Assembly (NCBI RefSeq): GCF_016464375.1
Contig: NZ_JADDIU010000004.1
Coordinates: 1-64,000 of the forward strand
Reading direction: 5' to 3'
Source of the DNA: Bacillus renqingensis
Lineage (GTDB): Bacteria > Bacillota > Bacilli > Bacillales > Cytobacillaceae
DNA: 64,000 nt
Notes under the pieces: model-generated
Seen by the model: only the letters and a program-made list of their open reading frames with translations
The model's database searches: none
Told to the model about the DNA's origin: nothing
In this document: piece by piece, positions 51,081-61,270 of the stretch
Layout: the number at the start of each line of letters is the position of its first letter
Position numbering within the stretch: position 1 is the stretch's first letter
Made by a program: the position numbers and the translations under genes

Positions 51081-51591
51081 ATTCCCATGGTTTATTTGTT
51101 GTGAGGTGGGCTGCGAGTTCTTTGCTGTCTTTTCTATGCTCTTTCCGTTTTTCCGCTCTAGCCTTCCCGGTCTCAAACAATTTCTTCTCCTCTTCTGTCT
51201 CCGGAATAACTGGCGGAACTTTGGTTGGCTTTCCATTATCATCGAGGGCGACAAAAGTTAAAAAGGCGGTTGCAGCAATTTTTCTCTCTCCGGAAATGAG
51301 ATTTTCAGCAATAATTTTTACAAAAACCTCCATCGACGATGTGCCTGTCCAGGTAACAAATGATTCAAAACAGACGGAATCCTTCGGTGTTATTGGACTC
51401 AAAAAATCAACAGAATCAGTAGAGGCGGTGACACATTCTGTTCGCGAATGCCTTGTCGCGGAGATGGAGGCGAGCATATCGGCATCACTCATTAGCTTCC
51501 CACCAAACAATGTATGATGATTATTTACATCGGTTGGGAATATTCTCATGGTTCGGACCACCCTTGATTCATTACATGTCTTTCCTTCCAA
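51079..51591 (-). CDS. Acyl-CoA thioesterase (hotdog fold, YkhA-like)
   Basis: This 170-residue single-hotdog enzyme probably hydrolyses acyl-CoA. Key features are RIFPTDVNNHHTLFGGKLMS, with the conserved N-H-x-x-x-FGG active region, the downstream acidic position (DADMLASISATRH), and a helical charged tail. Usual starts are unclear: TTG at 51591 lies nine bases after GGGGG, and TTG at 51606 is also open. The gene ends within a dispersed repeat, so its last residues may have been changed by the insertion. Confidence 0.83.
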   Translation of the reverse strand: MEGKTCNESRVVRTMRIFPTDVNNHHTLFGGKLMSDADMLASISATRHSRTECVTASTDSVDFLSPITPKDSVCFESFVTWTGTSSMEVFVKIIAENLISGERKIAATAFLTFVALDDNGKPTKVPPVIPETEEEKKLFETGKARAEKRKEHRKDSKELAAHLTTNKPWE

Positions 51592-51719
51592 AAATAAAAC
51601 CCCCAAACTATTTTTTCTAAAGCTTATCGTATTTTACCCATAACATTCAAGTCTGTCTTATTTACTGAAAAGTGGGCAATTGTGGTACATTAAATATAAC
51701 ACAACTAGGGGGGCTAAAT

Positions 51720-52541
51720 ATGAGTTTACAGGCACAAATTATGAAGGATTTACATGTATCTCCTGCCATACAGCCAAAGGAGGAGATCCGTAAACGAGTT
51801 GACTTTTTGAAAAATTATTTATTAAAAACAAAGGCAAAAGGATATGTGTTAGGGATTAGTGGCGGTCAGGATTCTACATTGGCAGGTAGGTTGGCCCAGC
51901 TTGCGGTAGAGGAACTTCGTAAGGAAGGAATAGATGCCCACTTTTTGGCCATTCGGCTGCCATATGGTATGCAGCAGGATGAAGAGGATGCCAAACAGTC
52001 GTTAGCCTTTATCAAGGCGGACCAAGAGATGGTTTTTAATATTAAGGCAGCGGTTGATGAGGTACAGAAGGAATATAATCTGACGACAAAAAGCCGCGAT
52101 TTAAGCGATTATCAAAAAGGAAATGTAAAGGCAAGGATGAGGATGATTGCCCAGTACGCAGCCGGTGGAATGGAAGGGCTGCTTGTGATTGGTACTGACC
52201 ATGCAGCTGAAGCTGTTACAGGGTTTTATACGAAATACGGTGATGGCGGGGCAGATGTCCTTCCGTTAACGGGATTAACCAAACGTCAGGGCAAGGCATT
52301 GTTAAAAGAGCTTGGCGCAAATGAACGGCTTTATTTAAAGGTTCCCACAGCAGACCTGTTGGATCAAAAACCGGGCCAGGCGGATGAAACGGAGTTAGGA
52401 ATTACCTATGACGAACTGGATGATTACCTCGAAGGGAAATCAGTTTCCCCGGAAGTAGCCGATAAAATTGAAAAGCGCTATATTCTAACGGAGCATAAGC
52501 GGAGAATGCCTGCTACGATGTTTGATAATTGGTGGGAATAA
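51720..52541 (+). CDS. nadE: Ammonia-dependent NAD+ synthetase
   Basis: NadE amidates nicotinate adenine dinucleotide with ATP and ammonia, the last step of NAD synthesis. The 273-residue length matches the short ammonia-dependent enzyme. The PP-loop [11 protein letters not shown] is near 45-55, [20 protein letters not shown] near 160-180, and the C-terminal [13 protein letters not shown] is conserved. AGGGGGG precedes the ATG at 51720. Confidence 0.96.
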   Translation: MSLQAQIMKDLHVSPAIQPKEEIRKRVDFLKNYLLKTKAKGYVLGISGGQDSTLAGRLAQLAVEELRKEGIDAHFLAIRLPYGMQQDEEDAKQSLAFIKADQEMVFNIKAAVDEVQKEYNLTTKSRDLSDYQKGNVKARMRMIAQYAAGGMEGLLVIGTDHAAEAVTGFYTKYGDGGADVLPLTGLTKRQGKALLKELGANERLYLKVPTADLLDQKPGQADETELGITYDELDDYLEGKSVSPEVADKIEKRYILTEHKRRMPATMFDNWWE

Positions 52542-52544
52542 TTC

Positions 52545-52593
52545 ATCAAAAGGGGTTGCCTTTACAGCAATCCCTTTTGATTTGAATTTTTTA
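52545..52593 (+). terminator. nadE terminator
   Basis: ATCAAAAGGGGTTGC and GCAATCCCTTTTGAT make a 15-bp stem (one G-U) with a 7-base loop, followed by TTGAATTTTTT. Confidence 0.8.
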
Positions 52594-52627
52594 GTTCTCT
52601 AATACTTTATCACGATAAAATTTTCCA

Positions 52628-52656
52628 TTGACATAGAATTCTGTCAGGCTTATCCT
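52628..52656 (+). promoter_or_regulatory. Promoter of the APC permease gene
   Basis: A consensus TTGACA at 52628-52633 and TATCCT at 52651-52656 are 17 bases apart, about 60 bases ahead of the start codon. Confidence 0.5.
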
Positions 52657-52715
52657 AATAACATATTACATAGCGAAAAATAATGGTTTTTTGACATCTG
52701 AAAGGGAGAAGCAGC

Positions 52716-54140
52716 ATGGGGAAGGAAAATAAATTAGGATTTTGGTTATTAACAGCGCTTGTTGTGGGAAATATGGTCGGTTCCGGAATATTTATGCTGC
52801 CAAGGTCATTATCGGAAGCAGCAAGCCCGGCCGGTGTGATTGCGGCATGGCTGTTTACAGGATTTGGTGTCCTGATGCTTGCGCTAGTCTTTGGAAATTT
52901 GGGGATCCGTAAGCCCAATATAACTGGCGGGCCGCAAATATATGCAAAGGAGCTGTTTAAATCCGGCTCGCAAGCCTCAGCATTATCAGGCTTCATGGCT
53001 TCATGGGGTTATTGGATTGGAAACCTCGCAGGGATTGTGGCTGTTATCACAACCTTTGCCGGCTATTTATCTGCTTTCTTTCCCATTTTAACAAGTGAGA
53101 CTCCGTGGTTTACGATCGGTCATTTTACCATGAAGGTTGGAAATGGGCTGACATTTATCGTATGTACGCTTCTTTTATGGGGAATTCACTTTATTATTTT
53201 CCGAGGCCTTGAAAGTGCCGGAAAGTTAAATTTTGCCGCAACCGCTGCAAAAGTAATTGGTTTTTTCTTGTTTATCATTGCCTGCTTGTTTGCCTTTGAA
53301 AAAAGCAATATCCTTCCGTTTGTTGCAGTAAGGGTAGATGCAGCAGGGGAGACAATCGGGATGATATCTCAAGTGAACCATGCAGCACTCAATACTTTGT
53401 GGGCCTTTATCGGAATTGAATCAGCTGTTGTCTTTACCGGCCGTGCCAAAAACCAAGCGGATATTAAACGGGCAACGGTTCTTGGATTATTTATTGCCCT
53501 GGCAATTTATATTGGAATCAGCATTCTCGCGATGGGAATACTCGACCAACAAACGCTTATTCACTCTGACAAACCATTAATCGATGCCATCGAAATCGTT
53601 TTAGGACCCATTGGCGGCAAGCTTTTGGCAGCTGTTGGTTTAATTAGTCTATTTGGTTCCACCATAGGCTGGATTATGTTAAGCGCCGAGGTCCCTTACC
53701 AGGCAGCGAAACAAGGATTGTTTCCCAAGGCCTTCCTAAAAGAAAATAAAAAGGGCTTACCGGTATACTCCCTTATCATGACAAACGGCTTATCGCAGTT
53801 GTTTATTTTCTCAACTGTTTCGAAATCGATTGCCGGTGCGTTTGACTTTATTGTCCTGATTGCTACCTTAGCCTATTTGATTCCTTATTTTATTTCGTCG
53901 ATTTTTTCTCTTAAATTAGCTCTAACCGGGGAAACGTATGTTGCTGCTCGTTCTCGTTGGCTGGATGGATTCATTGCACTGCTCGCGACCATTTATTCCA
54001 CCTGGATGATTATCGCGGGCACCGCCAATCTTAGAACATTTATCTATGGTGTAATTTTGCTGGTCAGCGGTATTGTCTTTTACCGACCGCAAACCAAAAG
54101 AGCCGTTTCATCAAAGAAAGAAGAAAGCTTATCCGCCTAA
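52716..54140 (+). CDS. APC-family basic amino acid/polyamine antiporter
   Basis: The 474-residue protein has about 12 helices. NKLGFWLLTALVVGNMVGSG, then IFMLPRSL, is the canonical APC first-helix motif, and IGIESAVVFTGRAKNQADIK is the helix-6 region of the arginine/ornithine-agmatine/putrescine antiporter subgroup. It resembles B. subtilis YvsH and the ArcD at 44043-45443. Substrate is not certain. AAGGGAGAAGCAGC precedes the ATG. It is a separate transcription unit with its own terminator. Confidence 0.87.
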   Translation: MGKENKLGFWLLTALVVGNMVGSGIFMLPRSLSEAASPAGVIAAWLFTGFGVLMLALVFGNLGIRKPNITGGPQIYAKELFKSGSQASALSGFMASWGYWIGNLAGIVAVITTFAGYLSAFFPILTSETPWFTIGHFTMKVGNGLTFIVCTLLLWGIHFIIFRGLESAGKLNFAATAAKVIGFFLFIIACLFAFEKSNILPFVAVRVDAAGETIGMISQVNHAALNTLWAFIGIESAVVFTGRAKNQADIKRATVLGLFIALAIYIGISILAMGILDQQTLIHSDKPLIDAIEIVLGPIGGKLLAAVGLISLFGSTIGWIMLSAEVPYQAAKQGLFPKAFLKENKKGLPVYSLIMTNGLSQLFIFSTVSKSIAGAFDFIVLIATLAYLIPYFISSIFSLKLALTGETYVAARSRWLDGFIALLATIYSTWMIIAGTANLRTFIYGVILLVSGIVFYRPQTKRAVSSKKEESLSA

Positions 54141-54170
54141 CCTGCCGATTTTCTGCGGCAGGTTTTTATT
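54139..54170 (+). terminator. Terminator of the APC permease gene
   Basis: AACCTGCCG and CGGCAGGTT form a 9-bp stem with an 8-base loop, followed by TTTATTAT. The stem begins inside the stop codon. Confidence 0.8.
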
Positions 54171-54243
54171 ATGGGAAAATGGGGAAAATAATCACGGATT
54201 GGTTTTTCTATTGCATAAATAGATGTTTGGAGGTAGGAAAGTG

Positions 54244-55071
54244 ATGAAAAGATTAGTGGTTGTATTTGCACTATTGTTAAGCTTTATGTTAGTTCTATCC
54301 GCATGCGGTAAGGACGATGCCAAAAAGGATGATAAGAAAAACAAGCAGACAGCTGAAAAGGCTGACAAAGATTTATTGCAAAAAGTGAAAGATGATGGGG
54401 AAATTTTAATTGGTACAGAAGGTACCTATCCACCCTTTACTTTTCATGATCCAAACGGGAAATTGACAGGCTTTGATGTAGAGCTTGCCCAAGAGGTTGC
54501 CAAGCGAATGGGAATCAATGCAAAATTCAAGGAGACCCAATGGGATGCCTTGTTTGCCGGTCTTGATGCGAAGCGCTTTGATATGATTGCCAATCAAGTA
54601 GGGATTCGTCCTGACCGTCAGAAAAAGTATGATTTCTCTGATCCGTATATTACATCGGCTGCTGTATTAGTTACTAACAAGGACAATACAACTGTCAAAA
54701 CATTTAAGGACATAAAAGGCTTAAATTCTGCCCAATCACTAACGAGTAATTATGCTGATATGGCAAAAAAATATGGTGCTAACCTTGTAGGGGTTGACGG
54801 TTTCCAGCAGGCAGCAGAGCTCTTAGCACAAAAACGGGTTGATGTGACCATCAATGATAAAATCGCTTACTTAGATTATAAAAAGCAAAAACCGGATGCA
54901 CCAGTGAAGATTGTCGCCACAAGCGAAGATGCCTCAACAAGCGGGTTTATGTTTAGGAAGAAAAGCGACTCACTTGTTGATGCTGTCAACAAGGCTCTTA
55001 AAGAGATAGTGGAGGATGGCACCTATCAGAAAATCTCCAAGAAATGGTTTGGTGAAAATGTACTTAAGTAA
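54244..55071 (+). CDS. Polar amino acid (cystine-type) ABC transporter substrate-binding lipoprotein
   Basis: The 275-residue lipoprotein has a signal peptide ending in the lipobox LSAC (Cys21), a Lys/Asp linker, and a family 3 solute-binding domain ([20 protein letters not shown], then FDVELAQEV). This family binds cystine, glutamine, arginine or related residues. The N-terminal segment and the partner permease look closest to the L-cystine type. GGAGGTAGGAAAG leads to ATG 54244. It is first in a three-gene operon and overlaps the permease start. Confidence 0.88.
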   Translation: MKRLVVVFALLLSFMLVLSACGKDDAKKDDKKNKQTAEKADKDLLQKVKDDGEILIGTEGTYPPFTFHDPNGKLTGFDVELAQEVAKRMGINAKFKETQWDALFAGLDAKRFDMIANQVGIRPDRQKKYDFSDPYITSAAVLVTNKDNTTVKTFKDIKGLNSAQSLTSNYADMAKKYGANLVGVDGFQQAAELLAQKRVDVTINDKIAYLDYKKQKPDAPVKIVATSEDASTSGFMFRKKSDSLVDAVNKALKEIVEDGTYQKISKKWFGENVLK

Positions 55072-55756
55072 CATCGCTGTTGATCCCGATAGAACAGCAA
55101 GATTAATTGAAATTGCCAAAACGTCCCTCTGGCCGCTGCTGGAGGGAGCCATCTCTTATACGATACCACTGACGATCATCTCGTTTATTTTTGGCTTACT
55201 ATTGGCAATCTTAACTGCCCTTGCCCGGATCACCCATGTTAAAATCCTGCAAGTTATTGCCCGGATTTATGTATCTGCCATTCGCGGAACGCCATTATTA
55301 GTGCAATTATTTATAATTTTTTACGGTCTCCCTAATGTCGGGGTGACCCTTGATCCCTTTATTTCGGCTGTCATTGGTTTTTCTCTGAATGTTGGTGCCT
55401 ATGCCTCGGAAACGATCAGGGCCGCGATTTTGTCGATTTCGAAGGGACAGTGGGAAGCAGGTTATTCCATTGGTATGTCCTATTCCCAAGTATTGCAGCG
55501 GATTATCTTGCCGCAAGCTGCAAGAGTATCTTTACCGCCATTATCCAATACGTTTATTAGTCTCGTAAAGGATACATCGCTTGCTTCCGTTGTACTAATT
55601 ACCGAGATGTTTCGCCGGGCCCAAGAAATAACTTCAAGAAACTATGAATTTCTATTGGTCTATACCGAAGCGGCATTGATTTATTGGGTGATTTGCTCGT
55701 TTCTTTCGGTATTACAGCAGTACATGGAAAAAAGACTGGATCGATATGATGTCTAA
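55058..55756 (+). CDS. Polar amino acid (cystine-type) ABC transporter permease
   Basis: The 232-residue protein has five predicted helices and a HisM-type permease domain. The EAA loop reads [20 protein letters not shown] near 142-161, preceded by [18 protein letters not shown] long N-terminal extension ([15 protein letters not shown]) precedes helix 1, as in TcyB/YecS-type cystine permeases. The ATG at 55058 overlaps the upstream gene by 14 bases with GGTGAAA before it. Confidence 0.87.
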   Translation: MYLSNIAVDPDRTARLIEIAKTSLWPLLEGAISYTIPLTIISFIFGLLLAILTALARITHVKILQVIARIYVSAIRGTPLLVQLFIIFYGLPNVGVTLDPFISAVIGFSLNVGAYASETIRAAILSISKGQWEAGYSIGMSYSQVLQRIILPQAARVSLPPLSNTFISLVKDTSLASVVLITEMFRRAQEITSRNYEFLLVYTEAALIYWVICSFLSVLQQYMEKRLDRYDV

Positions 55757-55834
55757 CAAATAATGGTCAGAAGTTGAATGGCTGTGAGGCAATTGTGCTG
55801 CCTTTAAAAGCCCGATGTAAGAAGGAGTTTTCCA

Positions 55835-56569
55835 ATGATTTCAATTAAAGGATTGTATAAGCAGTTTGACCAGCTAGAGGTGTTAAAAGGAATTGACCTG
55901 GAGGTTGAAAAAGGCAAGGTTGTTGTCGTGATTGGTCCTTCCGGGTCGGGGAAAACAACGTTGCTGCGCTGTGTGAATGTACTTGAAACACCTACGAAAG
56001 GTGTCTTAACCATTGCAGGGCAAACGCTTGATTTTTCAAAAAACGTATCGAAGAAAAGCATCGCCTCCTTTCGACGCTTAACAGGAATGGTTTTTCAAAA
56101 TTATAATCTATTCCCTCATAAAACGGCGCTTGAAAATGTCATGGAGGGTCCGATTATTGTCAAAGGTGAGGACAAGGCCAAGGCAAGGAAAAAGGCACAA
56201 GAATTACTGGAAAAGGTGGGCCTTGGAGATAAAATCGACGACTATCCGTCACGGCTTTCGGGCGGGCAAAAGCAACGGGTTGGAATTGCCCGGGCTATGG
56301 CCATGGAGCCGGAGGTAATGCTGTTTGATGAACCAACATCTGCCCTTGACCCTGAGCTTGTTGGTGAGGTGTTAAAAGTAATGAAGGACCTCGCTCGGGA
56401 AGGGATGACGATGATGGTCGTGACCCATGAAATGCGGTTTGCCCGGGACGCAGCGGACGAGGTGATGTTTATGGATGGCGGCGTGGTGGTTGAACGAAAC
56501 AAACCTAATGAGATATTCTCCAACCCAAAAGAGGAACGAACGAAGCGGTTTCTGAATATGATTATGTAA
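55835..56569 (+). CDS. Polar amino acid (cystine-type) ABC transporter ATPase
   Basis: The 244-residue ATPase energises the preceding permease. Walker [10 protein letters not shown] is near 34-42, the Q-loop is in [14 protein letters not shown], the signature [15 protein letters not shown] near 145, Walker [15 protein letters not shown] near 168, and the switch His in [17 protein letters not shown] precedes the ATG. A 78-base gap separates it from the permease. Confidence 0.93.
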   Translation: MISIKGLYKQFDQLEVLKGIDLEVEKGKVVVVIGPSGSGKTTLLRCVNVLETPTKGVLTIAGQTLDFSKNVSKKSIASFRRLTGMVFQNYNLFPHKTALENVMEGPIIVKGEDKAKARKKAQELLEKVGLGDKIDDYPSRLSGGQKQRVGIARAMAMEPEVMLFDEPTSALDPELVGEVLKVMKDLAREGMTMMVVTHEMRFARDAADEVMFMDGGVVVERNKPNEIFSNPKEERTKRFLNMIM

Positions 56570-56571
56570 GG

Positions 56572-56602
56572 TGCTGTAGCCGTAGGGCTATGGCATTTTT
56601 TT
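56572..56602 (+). terminator. Terminator of the ABC transporter operon
   Basis: TGCTGTAGCC and GGGCTATGGCA pair with two G-U pairs and a short loop, followed by seven T. Confidence 0.65.
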
Positions 56603-56740
56603 GTGATTTCGTAAGTCATCTAGCTTTAATAAGGCTTACCACTATACACACTGCCTTTAAATTTATGAAAGTTTTCTCTCAAAATAGGAATTTCCGCCCA
56701 AATGTGAATATAAATCATATATACTAGAAATAGGAAAAAG

Positions 56741-56766
56741 TGAAACCTTTTCATTTATTATTCGTA
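56741..56766 (+). promoter_or_regulatory. Sigma-W promoter of nfeD-floT
   Basis: TGAAAC (56741-56746), sixteen bases beginning CTTTT, and CGTA (56763-56766) match the sigma-W consensus exactly. The homologous yuaF-floT operon of B. subtilis belongs to the sigma-W regulon. The leader to 56885 contains only a three-codon frame and no other gene. Confidence 0.9.
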
Positions 56767-56885
56767 ATACTTACTATACATAACTTTTATCAGAAAGGGA
56801 TGGTTGGCTATGCTTGATTGAGGTTTGAAGGATTGGATACACTTCCGTTGTATTTCTTACCTACAATGTAAAAAGGATGATGCAT

Positions 56886-57428
56886 ATGGAACTTTTCGGT
56901 ATGCCTTTAGCAACGATTTATTTGTACGGTCTCATCATTTCAGGTATTCTAACCATCATTTATGTCTTGTTTGCGGATGTGTTTCATTTTGACACGGGAG
57001 ACGGGGCACTCCATTTTTTAAATCCTGTGCTTGTCTTTGCCTTTATTACGATTCTTTCCGCTAGCGGCTACTTATTTGAACGCTTATCTTCCCTTCACTA
57101 TTTACTTATACTGGGGATTTCAGCCGTAATCGCCTTTATTCTCGTTACATTATTGAATGTATTTATTCTCGTTCCGCTATCCTCGGCTGAGGAATCCCTT
57201 GTCTATAAAGAATCCGATTTACGGGGCCGAATTGGATCTGTGATTACGCCGATCCCCGCTGATGGATTTGGGGAGGTGTTAATTGAAAGCGCCAGCGGAA
57301 GCATTGCCAAACCGGCGTCAAGCTTTGATGCTGAGGAAATTCCTAACGGTAAAAAGGTGCTTGTCGTTCAGGTGAAGGATGGCGTCTTGCAAGTAACCAA
57401 CTATCAGGAAAATGAAAGCTTCATATAG
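56886..57428 (+). CDS. nfeD: NfeD-like membrane protein (YuaF)
   Basis: The 180-residue protein has three to four membrane helices (about 8-30, 45-65, 73-95) and a C-terminal OB-fold domain (SDLRGRIGSVITPIPADGFG, then EVLIESASGS). NfeD proteins partner flotillins in membrane microdomains and affect fluidity. Of three in-frame ATGs, that at 56886 is nine bases after AAAAGG. It is 15 bases upstream of floT and driven by the sigma-W promoter. Confidence 0.9.
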   Translation: MELFGMPLATIYLYGLIISGILTIIYVLFADVFHFDTGDGALHFLNPVLVFAFITILSASGYLFERLSSLHYLLILGISAVIAFILVTLLNVFILVPLSSAEESLVYKESDLRGRIGSVITPIPADGFGEVLIESASGSIAKPASSFDAEEIPNGKKVLVVQVKDGVLQVTNYQENESFI

Positions 57429-57443
57429 AAGGGAGTAACAACG

Positions 57444-58964
57444 ATGGAATTTGGATTTGTATGGATTATTATTGGAATTGTCGCACTTATTCTGATTGCC
57501 TTAATTGGTATTTTCATTACAAAGTACCGAACGGCAGGGCCTGATGAAGCCTTAATTGTAACAGGGAGCTATCTAGGAAACAAAAATGTTCATGTCGACG
57601 AATCCGGAAATAAAATAAAAATTATTCGCGGCGGCGGCAGTTTTATTTTGCCGGTTTTTCAACAAGCGGAGCCTTTAAGCTTGTTATCTAGTAAACTAGA
57701 AGTTACAACACCGGAGGTTTACACGGAACAAGGGGTACCGGTTATGGCCGATGGGGTAGCCATCATCAAAATCGGCGGGTCGATCAGCGAAATCGCTACG
57801 GCAGCAGAACAGTTCCTTGGAAAGCCAAAGGATGAAAGGGAGAATGAAGCCAAAGAGGTTCTCGAAGGTCATTTACGGTCCATCCTTGGCTCGATGACAG
57901 TCGAAGAAATCTATAAAAATCGTGATAAGTTTTCCCAAGAGGTGCAGCGGGTAGCTTCACAGGACCTCGCAAAAATGGGCCTCGTCATCGTATCGTTCAC
58001 CATAAAGGATGTTCGTGATAAAAACGGCTACTTAGAGGCACTTGGTAAGCCGCGGATTGCCCAAGTGAAACGGGATGCTGACATTGCAACAGCAGATGCG
58101 GAAAAAGAAACCCGGATTAGAAAAGCCGAAGCAGCGAAGGAAGCCAAGCGCTCGGAATTAGAGCGGGCAACCGAAATTGCTGAGGCGGAAAAGGTCAATC
58201 AATTGAAAATCGCGGAGTTCCGCCGCGAGCAGGATATTGCCAAGGCGCGTGCGGATATGGCCTATGACCTTGAAAGCGCCAAAGCCAAGCAGGATGTAAC
58301 CGAGCAAGAAATGCAGGTTAAGATTATTGAAAGACAAAAGCAAATCGAACTGGAAGAAAAAGAGATTCTTCGTCGTGAACGTCAATATGATTCTGAAGTA
58401 AAGAAAAAGGCCGATGCCGACCGTTATGCAGTTGAGCAATCTGCCGCTGCGGAAAAGGCGAAGCAAATGGCTGACGCCGAAGCCAATAAATACCGGATTG
58501 AAGCGATGGCCAAAGCGGAAGCAGAACGCGTCCGCATCGACGGTCTTGCGAAAGCGGAAGCACAAAAGGCACAAGGTCTTTCCGAAGCCGAAGTTATCCG
58601 CATGAAAGGTTTAGCGGAAGCAGAAGCAAAGGAAAAGATTGCCGAAGCCTTCGAGCAATTCGGGCAAGCGGCGATTCTCGACATGGTTGTCAAGATGCTG
58701 CCTGAATATGCGAAGCAAGTGGCAGCACCGCTATCCAATATTGACAAAATTACGGTTGTCGATACAGGCGGCGGCTCCGGAGAAAATGGCGGCGCCGGCA
58801 AAATCACCAGCTATGCTACAAACCTGATGGCAAGTCTCCAGGAATCATTAAAGGCCTCCAGCGGGATTGATGTCAAAGAGTTAATCGAAAACTACTCTGG
58901 AAAAGCCAATGTAAAAAACAGCATCGAGCATTTAACAGAGGAAATGAAGAAAAAAGACGTGTAA
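57444..58964 (+). CDS. floT: Flotillin
   Basis: FloT scaffolds functional membrane microdomains that assist signalling, secretion and wall synthesis. The 506 residues comprise an N-terminal membrane hairpin (about 4-26), an SPFH/PHB domain (TAGPDEALIVTGSYLG onward to about 200), a long coiled coil rich in Glu-Ala (AEAEKVNQLKIAEFRREQ; KAEAERVRIDGLAKAEA), and a Gly-rich loop (TGGGSGENGGAGK). Length is close to the B. subtilis protein. GAAGGGAGTAACAACG precedes the ATG. Confidence 0.96.
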   Translation: MEFGFVWIIIGIVALILIALIGIFITKYRTAGPDEALIVTGSYLGNKNVHVDESGNKIKIIRGGGSFILPVFQQAEPLSLLSSKLEVTTPEVYTEQGVPVMADGVAIIKIGGSISEIATAAEQFLGKPKDERENEAKEVLEGHLRSILGSMTVEEIYKNRDKFSQEVQRVASQDLAKMGLVIVSFTIKDVRDKNGYLEALGKPRIAQVKRDADIATADAEKETRIRKAEAAKEAKRSELERATEIAEAEKVNQLKIAEFRREQDIAKARADMAYDLESAKAKQDVTEQEMQVKIIERQKQIELEEKEILRRERQYDSEVKKKADADRYAVEQSAAAEKAKQMADAEANKYRIEAMAKAEAERVRIDGLAKAEAQKAQGLSEAEVIRMKGLAEAEAKEKIAEAFEQFGQAAILDMVVKMLPEYAKQVAAPLSNIDKITVVDTGGGSGENGGAGKITSYATNLMASLQESLKASSGIDVKELIENYSGKANVKNSIEHLTEEMKKKDV

Positions 58965-58979
58965 AAAACACAAAAAATG

Positions 58980-59007
58980 GTGTCCCACTCTCCGGGACAC
59001 TTTTTTA
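58980..59007 (+). terminator. floT terminator
   Basis: GTGTCCC and GGGACAC form a 7-bp stem with a 7-base loop, followed by TTTTTTAT. Confidence 0.85.
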
Positions 59008-59157
59008 TGATTAAAGAAATCCTCCAAAATGAGTAAGTCACTTCCTTCGTTTTAGCAAAAAAGATTGAAGGAAATATGAGCAAGTTATGATCAATTTGTG
59101 AAGTTAAAAAAATCACTGCCCCTCCATGATATAGTAAAAATATGGGGAGTGGTGAAC

Positions 59158-59868
59158 ATGAAGGTCTTGTTAGTCGACGATGAACGTAGAATCATAGAAG
59201 TTCTTGAAGCGTACCTTGAAAGAGAAGGCTATGAAATTCATAGTGCTGATAATGGAATCGATGCCTTGAAAAAGGTAAAAACGATAGATCCTGATTTAAT
59301 CATTTTAGACTTGATGCTGCCGGATATTTCCGGTGAAGAGGTGTGCCGCTTAGTCCGCAAGGAATCGGATGTACCCATTCTGATGTTAACGGCAAAATCC
59401 GCTGAGGAAGACCGCATCAATGGCATTGTCATCGGTGCCGATGACTATTTAACAAAACCATTTAGTCCCAGGGAAGTTGTCGTCCGGGTGCAAGCTATTT
59501 TGCGGCGGGTAAAAAAAGCAGAAAAAGTCCAACGTTTGGAATTTAATAGCGGGAAACTAGCAATTGATTTATTTAAAAAAGAAGTGACCGTTAATGGTCA
59601 ATCTATCACCCTTACACCAATAGAATATAAGTTATTAACCAATATGGCTTCAAATCCTGGAAGAGTATACAGTCGCGTGGATCTACTGGAAAAGATTCAG
59701 GATGAAGGCATCTATTATGAGGGCTATGAGCGCAGTGTCGATACTCATATTAAAAATCTCCGCAAAAAGATTGAAATCGATTCGAGACAGCCGGAGTTCA
59801 TTATTACGGTCTTCGGAATGGGTTATAAATTCGGAGGGGTAGCCGATGCTGCAAACGCTCCGGTCTAA
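59158..59868 (+). CDS. OmpR-family response regulator
   Basis: The 236-residue protein has a receiver domain with the acidic pocket VDDE at 6-9, the phosphoacceptor Asp51 in LIILDLMLP and Lys near 100 in LTKPF. An OmpR/PhoB winged helix follows (about 130-230, ending VFGMGYKFG). The ATG at 59158 has GGGGAGTGG before it. It overlaps the kinase gene by 23 bases. The regulon is unknown. Confidence 0.93.
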   Translation: MKVLLVDDERRIIEVLEAYLEREGYEIHSADNGIDALKKVKTIDPDLIILDLMLPDISGEEVCRLVRKESDVPILMLTAKSAEEDRINGIVIGADDYLTKPFSPREVVVRVQAILRRVKKAEKVQRLEFNSGKLAIDLFKKEVTVNGQSITLTPIEYKLLTNMASNPGRVYSRVDLLEKIQDEGIYYEGYERSVDTHIKNLRKKIEIDSRQPEFIITVFGMGYKFGGVADAANAPV

Positions 59869-61219
59869 GATTCTCTTCTACCTGGTGTTAGTCTCAATGA
59901 TTGGGATCGTCATTGTCAGTTTTTTTATCCAATATGGATTTGAAGAAAGTTTTCATCGCTATTTGGATCGAAATCGGGAAAAGAAGATTGACCGGATTAT
60001 AACGGAAATTGAAAAGGACTATCGGAAAAATGGTCATTTTACAAGTGATCCGGTGTTCGGTTACTTTCATGAGCATGCGATGACCGATCAGCTCTATTTT
60101 CAACTGTATGATCGGTTTGGGCAATTACAGATGGATACCTCCAATATTCGGGGGATGTTGAATAGCTTAGGGCTGACAGAGCCGGCATCTGCCGGGGAGG
60201 AGTGGCACTCGAAAACCTATATGATTAAGGTGGATCACGCTATTATTGGAAGGCTTGTCGCCATCTACCCGGAAGGTTTAATTGACGACGAATATACATT
60301 CATCCAAACAATCCAATTATACATACTAGCGGCCGTTTGCCTAACGATCGTACTGGCAGTTGTCTTCAGCATGCTTTTTTCAAAAAAATTAACCTCGGGC
60401 TTACAGAGGCTTTCGTTTGCCGCGGGTGAGCTGCAGCAACATAACCTGAGCATTCGAATTCCGTTAAAAGGATTGTCAACGGAGGTAAAGCAACTGGCAA
60501 TCTCTTTTAATAACTTGGCAGAGTCATTGGCCAAGGAGGAAATGCTGCGGAAGCAGTTTACCGGCGACCTTGCCCATGAACTGCGCACCCCGCTGTCGAC
60601 GCTAAGAAGTCAAATTGAAGCCTTTCAAGATGGCATTTGGGAACCGACACCCCAACGCCTGCAGGCAAGCCATGAAGAATTGATGCGGCTCGTCCGGTTT
60701 GTAAATGAAATGGAGAAGCTGCTTGCAGCTGAAAATCCGCAAATCCAGCTGGAAAAAATAGAACTGGAGGCCGGCAGTGTTCTGGCCGCATTAGGCGAAA
60801 TGTTTCTGCCATTATTTAAAGAGAAGGGCGTACAGCTTTGTATAGAGGAGCCCGCATGCGAGGAAATATTGACAGCGGATAAAGACCGATTAATGCAAAT
60901 CCTGTCAAATGTACTGAACAATGCGTTGAAATACACAGCTAGTGGGAAAACGGTGACTATTTCTGTTGAGACAGAAATGGACGGTTATGTTGGGTTTCGG
61001 ATTCAGGATGAAGGAGCAGGAATGAAGGAGGACGACATTCCCCATATATTTGAGCGTTTCTACCGTGGTGATAAATCACGCGATCGAAAAACGGGTGGGG
61101 TTGGTATTGGACTCTCTATTGTGAAGGCATTAATGGACGCCCACAAAGGGATAATTAAGGTGAAAAGTAAGTTGAACAAAGGAACAACTGTCACATTGTG
61201 GTTTCCCAAGGAAGAATAG
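59846..61219 (+). CDS. Sensor histidine kinase (BaeS-like)
   Basis: The 457-residue kinase has two membrane helices (about 9-28 and 150-175) around a roughly 120-residue extracytoplasmic sensor. A HAMP region (near 180-230) follows, with a HisKA domain (FTGDLAHELRTPLSTLRSQI, phospho-His near 245) and an HATPase with the N box LSNVLNNALKYT, G1 QDEGAGM and G2 GGVGIGLSIV. Organisation resembles BaeS-type kinases. The stimulus is unknown. GGAGGGG precedes the ATG, and it is coupled to the preceding regulator. Confidence 0.92.
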   Translation: MLQTLRSKILFYLVLVSMIGIVIVSFFIQYGFEESFHRYLDRNREKKIDRIITEIEKDYRKNGHFTSDPVFGYFHEHAMTDQLYFQLYDRFGQLQMDTSNIRGMLNSLGLTEPASAGEEWHSKTYMIKVDHAIIGRLVAIYPEGLIDDEYTFIQTIQLYILAAVCLTIVLAVVFSMLFSKKLTSGLQRLSFAAGELQQHNLSIRIPLKGLSTEVKQLAISFNNLAESLAKEEMLRKQFTGDLAHELRTPLSTLRSQIEAFQDGIWEPTPQRLQASHEELMRLVRFVNEMEKLLAAENPQIQLEKIELEAGSVLAALGEMFLPLFKEKGVQLCIEEPACEEILTADKDRLMQILSNVLNNALKYTASGKTVTISVETEMDGYVGFRIQDEGAGMKEDDIPHIFERFYRGDKSRDRKTGGVGIGLSIVKALMDAHKGIIKVKSKLNKGTTVTLWFPKEE

Positions 61220-61225
61220 AAAAAA

Positions 61226-61247
61226 GGCAGCCCCCAAATGGGGGGCT
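61226..61247 (-). terminator. Terminator between the kinase and tupC
   Basis: AGCCCCC and GGGGGCT form a short GC-rich stem. On the minus strand it is followed by GCCTTTTTTC, so it mainly serves tupC; plus-strand T content is low. Confidence 0.55.
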
Positions 61248-61270
61248 TAACATATAACGGGGCCGTTTTA

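Noticed and set aside
56810-56821. Three-codon upstream frame (Met-Leu-Asp-stop) in the nfeD leader as a regulatory uORF
   Set aside because: Too short to judge, and its distance from nfeD gives no obvious coupling.
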